Assembly (NCBI GenBank): GCA_020628635.1
Contig: JAHDEU010000054.1
Location: 1 to 9,508, forward strand
Direction: 5' to 3'
DNA from: Hellea sp.
GTDB lineage: Bacteria; Pseudomonadota; Alphaproteobacteria; Caulobacterales; Maricaulaceae
Length of the DNA stretch: 9,508 nt
Of the stretch, positions 6,744 to 9,508 are shown one piece after another; within the stretch, counting starts at the first letter, position 1, and every line of letters starts with the position of its first letter. The notes under the pieces were generated by a model. It was not told the origin of the DNA, did not search any database, and saw only the letters and a program-made list of their open reading frames with translations. The position numbers and the translations under genes are program-made.

Positions 6744-8165
6744 ATGACCGATTACCGACCAGCGGGTAAAGCCCTTTGCGCGAGCGCAACACGGCGCGAC
6801 GTGTTGGTGGGTGGGCTGGCGGGCGGGGCGGCCGCGCTCGCCCTGCCCGCCTGCCGCGCGTCCGGGACATCGCTCGACGCGCAGGTCGTCGTGCTGGGCG
6901 CGGGCCTCGCCGGGCTCTACGCCGCCATGCTGCTCCAGGACGAGGGGCGCGACGTGCTGGTCGTGGAGGCGGCCGAGCGGATCGGCGGGCGGATGTTCAC
7001 GCTCGAGCATGCGGACGGTCAGACGGAAGGCGGGGGACAGCAGATCGGGGCGAGCTATGCGCGCGTGCTGGACGTGGCGGACCGGCTGGGGGTGGCGCTC
7101 TACACGGAAGAGGGGCGCGGGCCCGGCACGAGCCATTACTTGGGCGGACGCTGGCAGGGCGGCGCGGTCGAGGTTCCGGAGTTTCCAAAAGGCTTCCGGC
7201 AGACCCCGCCCTCGTCCGTGCTGTTCCGCCTGCTGGCCGACACGCCCGGGCTCGCTTCCGCCGATGGCTGGTGGGAGGCGGACCCGGCGCTGGATGTCTC
7301 CGCAGAGAGCTTCCTCGCCGCGCGCGGCTTCGACGCCCCTGCCCGCGCGCTGGTGGAGCGCTCCCTCAACGCGAACAGCCTTGCCACCTATTCCATGCTG
7401 AACCTGCACCGCACATGGCGGCTCTATCAGGACAGCGCGGGCATGGGGCCGACGCGCTACGTAGAAGGCGGCAGCCAGCGCCTGCCCGAGGCCATGGCGG
7501 AGAGCCTGGCCCGGCCCGTCGCCCTGTCCGAGCCGGTCCTCCGCCTCACCCAGACCGCGCGCCATGCGGAAGTCATCACCGACAAGCGCACCCTGCGCTG
7601 CGAGCACGTCGTCTGCGCCCTGCCCTTTCCGGCGCTGCGCACCATCGGCTTCGCGTCCGCCAACCCGGCGCGAGCAGACGCCATTGCCGCCCTGCCCTAC
7701 ACCCAGATCGTGCAGCACCATTTCCGCACGGTCTCGCCGTTCTGGGAGGCGGACGGCCTGTCCCCGAGCCAGTGGACGGACACCCCGACCGAGCGCCTGT
7801 TCGCGGGCACGGACCGCAACGCCCAGCTCGCCGGGTTGCACCGCGGCTGGATCAATGGCGAGGGCTGCGGTGCGCCAGAGGCCGCTTCCGCGCAAAGCTA
7901 TCTCGACACGCTCGCCCGGCTCAGGCCTTCTACCACAGGCGCGCTCACGCCGCTCGCCAGCGTGCGCTGGACGCGGGACAATGCTCTGGCGGGCGGGGCC
8001 TATTACCACTGGGCTCCGGGTCAGGCGCGTCGCTGGGCGGGCGCCATGGGCGAGCCGGAGGGCCGCATCCACTTTGCGGGCGAACATCTGGGCATGCTGC
8101 ACACGGGCATGGAGGCTGCGATGGAAAGCGCGGAGACGGCCAGCCTGGTCTTGATAGAGGCCTAG
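6744..8165 (+). CDS. Flavin amine-oxidase family enzyme with Tat lipoprotein signal
   Basis: The 473-residue protein is an FAD-dependent oxidase of the monoamine/polyamine/L-amino-acid oxidase family. The N-terminus has a twin-arginine motif (TRRDVLVG, Arg17-Arg18), a hydrophobic stretch and a lipobox LPAC (Cys37), which suggests folded export by Tat followed by lipid anchoring. The FAD-binding fold follows: GAGLAG (52-57), Glu75, IGGR (80-83), EGGGQQIG (95-102), YVEGGSQRLPEA (239-250) and the C-terminal FAGEH with GMEAAMES (444-462). Compared with monoamine oxidases, the covalent-flavin Cys is Ala419 and the first cage Tyr is kept (Tyr420). The second cage Tyr, before the MEGA-like segment, is absent (His-Thr-Gly-Met). 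The substrate may therefore not be a simple amine. An alternative start at 6732 has GGTGG 8 nt upstream and keeps the same signal. The regulator gene follows after 20 nt. Confidence 0.91.
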   Translation: MTDYRPAGKALCASATRRDVLVGGLAGGAAALALPACRASGTSLDAQVVVLGAGLAGLYAAMLLQDEGRDVLVVEAAERIGGRMFTLEHADGQTEGGGQQIGASYARVLDVADRLGVALYTEEGRGPGTSHYLGGRWQGGAVEVPEFPKGFRQTPPSSVLFRLLADTPGLASADGWWEADPALDVSAESFLAARGFDAPARALVERSLNANSLATYSMLNLHRTWRLYQDSAGMGPTRYVEGGSQRLPEAMAESLARPVALSEPVLRLTQTARHAEVITDKRTLRCEHVVCALPFPALRTIGFASANPARADAIAALPYTQIVQHHFRTVSPFWEADGLSPSQWTDTPTERLFAGTDRNAQLAGLHRGWINGEGCGAPEAASAQSYLDTLARLRPSTTGALTPLASVRWTRDNALAGGAYYHWAPGQARRWAGAMGEPEGRIHFAGEHLGMLHTGMEAAMESAETASLVLIEA

Positions 8166-8185
8166 ATCGGTTCTATCCGCGCCTC

Positions 8186-8902
8186 ATGACGCAGCCGCGC
8201 GGACATATCGCCGAAATGGCGCAAGGCCACAGCTCGCCCGAGCTCGACCACCTGTTTGCCGAAGGCCGGCTGCGGCGCTTCTCCGCAGGCGAGCACCTGA
8301 TCACCGAGGGCGAGGCGACGGACTATGTGTTCGACCTGCTGGGCGGCACGGTCGCGCTGGCGCGCAATGGCCGCGACGGCCGCCGCCAGATCCTGTCCTT
8401 CATGGGCGCGCGGCAATTCCTCGGCGCGGCATCGACCCGCAATTACCCCAATCTCGCCACGGCCCTCAACGACGTCACGGCCATCTGCTATCCGCGCTCG
8501 GCGCTGGAGCGCGCGCTGGAAACCACGCCGGGTTTCGCGTCCGAATTCCGTCGCGTGCTCACCCGCATCCTCGAAGCCGCGCATGACCACGTCTACACGG
8601 TGGGGCAGCGCTCCGCGATGGAGCGGGTGGCGAGCTTCCTGCTCTACCTGCGCTCCAACCAGGCGCGCTTTGCGCCGGACGGCCCGCGCGAAAAGTCCAT
8701 CGACATCGATCTGCCCATGACGCGCTCCGACATCGCCGACTTTCTCGGCCTGAAGATCGAGACAGTCTCTCGCAGCTTTTCGGCGCTCAAGCGCGCGGGC
8801 GTGATCTCCTACGCCAACAGCCATGCCTGCCGCATCGAGAAACTCGACCGCATCCGCGTGCTGGGCGGGCGGGACGACTTCACGCAGCACAGAGGGGCTT
8901 AG
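8186..8902 (+). CDS. Crp/Fnr family transcriptional regulator, FixK/NnrR-like
   Basis: This is a 238-residue regulator with a cyclic-nucleotide-type beta-roll at about 25-115, a dimerisation helix (QRSAMERVASFLLYL, 141-155) and a C-terminal winged helix-turn-helix at 177-208. The recognition helix carries ETVSR (Glu192, Ser195, Arg196), the residues with which Fnr and FixK read the TTGA half-site. There are only two cysteines (101 and 215) and none in the N-terminal arm, so it cannot carry an Fnr-type [4Fe-4S] cluster and more likely resembles FixK, NnrR or Dnr. What it senses is unknown. The gene starts 20 nt after the oxidase stop with no good ribosome site (a second ATG at 8216, Met11, is no better), so it is probably co-transcribed with the oxidase. 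Candidate target dyads lie before the receptor gene and right after this gene. Confidence 0.92.
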   Translation: MTQPRGHIAEMAQGHSSPELDHLFAEGRLRRFSAGEHLITEGEATDYVFDLLGGTVALARNGRDGRRQILSFMGARQFLGAASTRNYPNLATALNDVTAICYPRSALERALETTPGFASEFRRVLTRILEAAHDHVYTVGQRSAMERVASFLLYLRSNQARFAPDGPREKSIDIDLPMTRSDIADFLGLKIETVSRSFSALKRAGVISYANSHACRIEKLDRIRVLGGRDDFTQHRGA

Positions 8903-8921
8903 GGGGCGCGCGAACCGACCC

Positions 8922-8944
8922 CGGCTTGCGTTTTGGCAAAGCCG
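8922..8944. promoter_or_regulatory. Dyad between regulator and last gene: candidate Crp/Fnr-family operator or hairpin
   Basis: The core TTGCG-TTTT-GGCAA (8926-8939) has the TTG-N8-CAA architecture of the Crp/Fnr family and resembles NnrR-type sites (TTGCG-N4-CGCAA class). If bound as a class II activator site (centre 41.5 nt before the transcript start), transcription would begin at 8974 and the -10 would fall on 8962-8967, which reads TAGAGC, a weak but correctly placed match. The alternative is a hairpin: CGGCTTGC can pair with GCAA(A)GCCG, with one bulged A and a GTTTTG loop. The pyrimidine-rich TTCCTCTCT downstream is a poor terminator tail. Confidence 0.42.
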
Positions 8945-8978
8945 CGCCGTTCCTCTCTGCCTAGAGCGCCCGCTCAAG

Positions 8979-8983
8979 AGGAG
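8979..8983 (+). promoter_or_regulatory. Ribosome binding site of the last gene
   Basis: AGGAG lies 6 nt before the ATG at 8990, inside a purine-rich run. It fixes the start there rather than at the in-frame TTG at 8933, which sits inside the dyad. Confidence 0.85.
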
Positions 8984-8989
8984 AGACCC

Positions 8990-9502
8990 ATGAGCGCTGC
9001 TGTCGCGAGCCAGAACCCTACAACCGTCAACGAGCTGAAGGCGCTGCACCCGACCCTCGCCCGGCATGAGGGCGTGTGGGAGGGCGTGTACCGCCACTAT
9101 GACGCGGACGGCAACAAGACAGACGAGCATCACTCGCGCCTCGTCTGCCGCTTCCCGACGGACGGGGAGCACCTCTACCACCAGACCAACTACTACACAT
9201 GGGATGACGGCCGCACGGAAACGCGCGACTTCCCGGCGCAGATCAAGGACGGCCGCCTGTGGTGGGACAATGAGTTCATCCAGGGCTGGGCCGCCGACAT
9301 GAAACTCGACACCCATGGCCGCACCACAGTGCTCAACTGGGTGCGCACGGGCGATCCGGACCTCTATCTCTACGAGATGATCCAGATCAGCGACTGCGGC
9401 CAGAAGCGCGCGCGCACCTGGCACTGGTTCAAGAATGACGAGCTGTTCTCCCGCACGCTGGTGGATGAGCGCAAGATCAGCGACAGCTGGGAAGGGCTTT
9501 AG
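8990..9502 (+). CDS. DUF3598/calycin-like small protein
   Basis: The 170-residue protein has no signal peptide and is probably cytoplasmic. The first 25 residues are helical in character; then comes a run of strands typical of lipocalin or fatty-acid-binding-protein folds: HEGVWEGVYRHYDADG (26-41), a strand with Cys53, HQTNYYTWDDG (64-74), GRLWWDNEFIQGW (88-100) and a closing RTWHWFKNDELFSRTLVDE (142-160). The opening W-x-G-x-Y/F ... D-x-x-G pattern resembles DUF3598, whose members have a calycin barrel and in some cases bind or modify hydrophobic pigments. I am not certain of the family, and no function can be assigned. It is the first gene after the Crp/Fnr regulator, on the same strand, 87 nt away. 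It has a strong ribosome site and a possible regulator site upstream, which suggests separate, regulated transcription. The stop at 9500-9502 lies 6 nt from the window end. Confidence 0.83.
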   Translation: MSAAVASQNPTTVNELKALHPTLARHEGVWEGVYRHYDADGNKTDEHHSRLVCRFPTDGEHLYHQTNYYTWDDGRTETRDFPAQIKDGRLWWDNEFIQGWAADMKLDTHGRTTVLNWVRTGDPDLYLYEMIQISDCGQKRARTWHWFKNDELFSRTLVDERKISDSWEGL

Positions 9503-9508
9503 TCCCGC

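Noticed and set aside
5240..6769. 509-codon open frame on the plus strand opposite the MFS gene
   Set aside because: Its product is a low-complexity Gln/Arg/Asp/His-rich sequence, the usual complement of membrane-helix codons. The minus-strand frame has a full MFS signature.
5229..8102. 957-codon open frame on the minus strand
   Set aside because: It runs antisense through the oxidase and out of frame through the transporter, and its product is Arg/Ala/Gly-rich without motifs. Long shadow frames are expected at this GC content.
8163..8175. TAGA-N5-TCTA inverted repeat between the oxidase and regulator genes
   Set aside because: Only 4-bp arms, no T-run and no match to a known operator; it can easily arise by chance.
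6776..8185. In-frame extension of the Crp/Fnr regulator back through the oxidase gene (apparent 708-residue fusion)
   Set aside because: The upstream part is a +2 shadow of the oxidase with an Arg/Gly-rich sequence. The regulator's own conserved fold begins at about 8186.
8933..8989. TTG start at 8933 for the last gene
   Set aside because: It has no ribosome site and lies within the dyad; AGGAG is placed correctly for the ATG at 8990.
8162..9424. 420-codon minus-strand frame covering the regulator and the last gene
   Set aside because: It is composition-driven, has no recognisable domain, and both plus-strand genes have convincing family features and, for the last, a strong ribosome site.
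1..9508. Mobile elements, CRISPR arrays, tRNA or rRNA genes, long repeats
   Set aside because: I looked for transposase motifs, spaced direct repeats, terminal inverted repeats and tRNA-like clover arms and saw none. Base composition is even throughout and gives no sign of recent transfer.

Overview
The window is compact, GC-rich DNA (roughly two thirds G+C by eye) from what looks like an alphaproteobacterium. I infer this from the many GC-ending codons, a TonB-dependent receptor of the kind abundant in sphingomonads and Caulobacter/Hyphomonas relatives, and a Crp/Fnr regulator of the FixK/NnrR type. Nothing in the sequence fixes the genus. There are nine protein genes (the first cut by the window edge) and no rRNA, tRNA, CRISPR array, insertion sequence or other mobile element. 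The only gene-free stretches are short: 138 nt at 5138-5275, 87 nt at 8903-8989 and 74 nt at 2529-2602.

Layout. (1) 2-1925, plus strand: a tightly coupled trio made of the C-terminal half of a CurA/YncB-type NADP-dependent oxidoreductase, an unrecognised beta-rich protein starting at TTG in a 4-nt overlap, and a six-helix membrane protein starting in an ATGA overlap. (2) 1935-5137, minus strand: a TonB-dependent outer-membrane receptor, a strong intrinsic terminator just behind it, then a vicinal-oxygen-chelate (VOC) protein with a lipoprotein signal. This block converges on the trio with a 9-nt gap. (3) 5276-6709 (or 6745), minus strand: a major facilitator transporter with two extra central helices. 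(4) 6744-8902, plus strand: a flavin amine-oxidase-like enzyme with a Tat lipoprotein signal, started head to head with the transporter, followed after 20 nt by a Crp/Fnr regulator. (5) 8990-9502, plus strand: a small beta-rich protein resembling DUF3598/calycin proteins, preceded by a dyad that looks like a Crp/Fnr-family site.

How the parts may work together. The receptor would import a ligand across the outer membrane, the transporter would move a small (probably anionic) compound across the inner membrane, and two enzymes (VOC and flavin oxidase) carry lipoprotein signals, so some chemistry may take place at the envelope. The oxidoreductase would act in the cytoplasm. The Crp/Fnr protein is the obvious local regulator: TTG-N8-CAA-like dyads lie before the receptor (one imperfect half) and before the last gene. 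The substrate cannot be read from the sequence. The idea of one shared uptake and oxidation pathway is inference from gene order. The individual family calls are mostly firm; the DUF3598 call and the regulatory sites are tentative.
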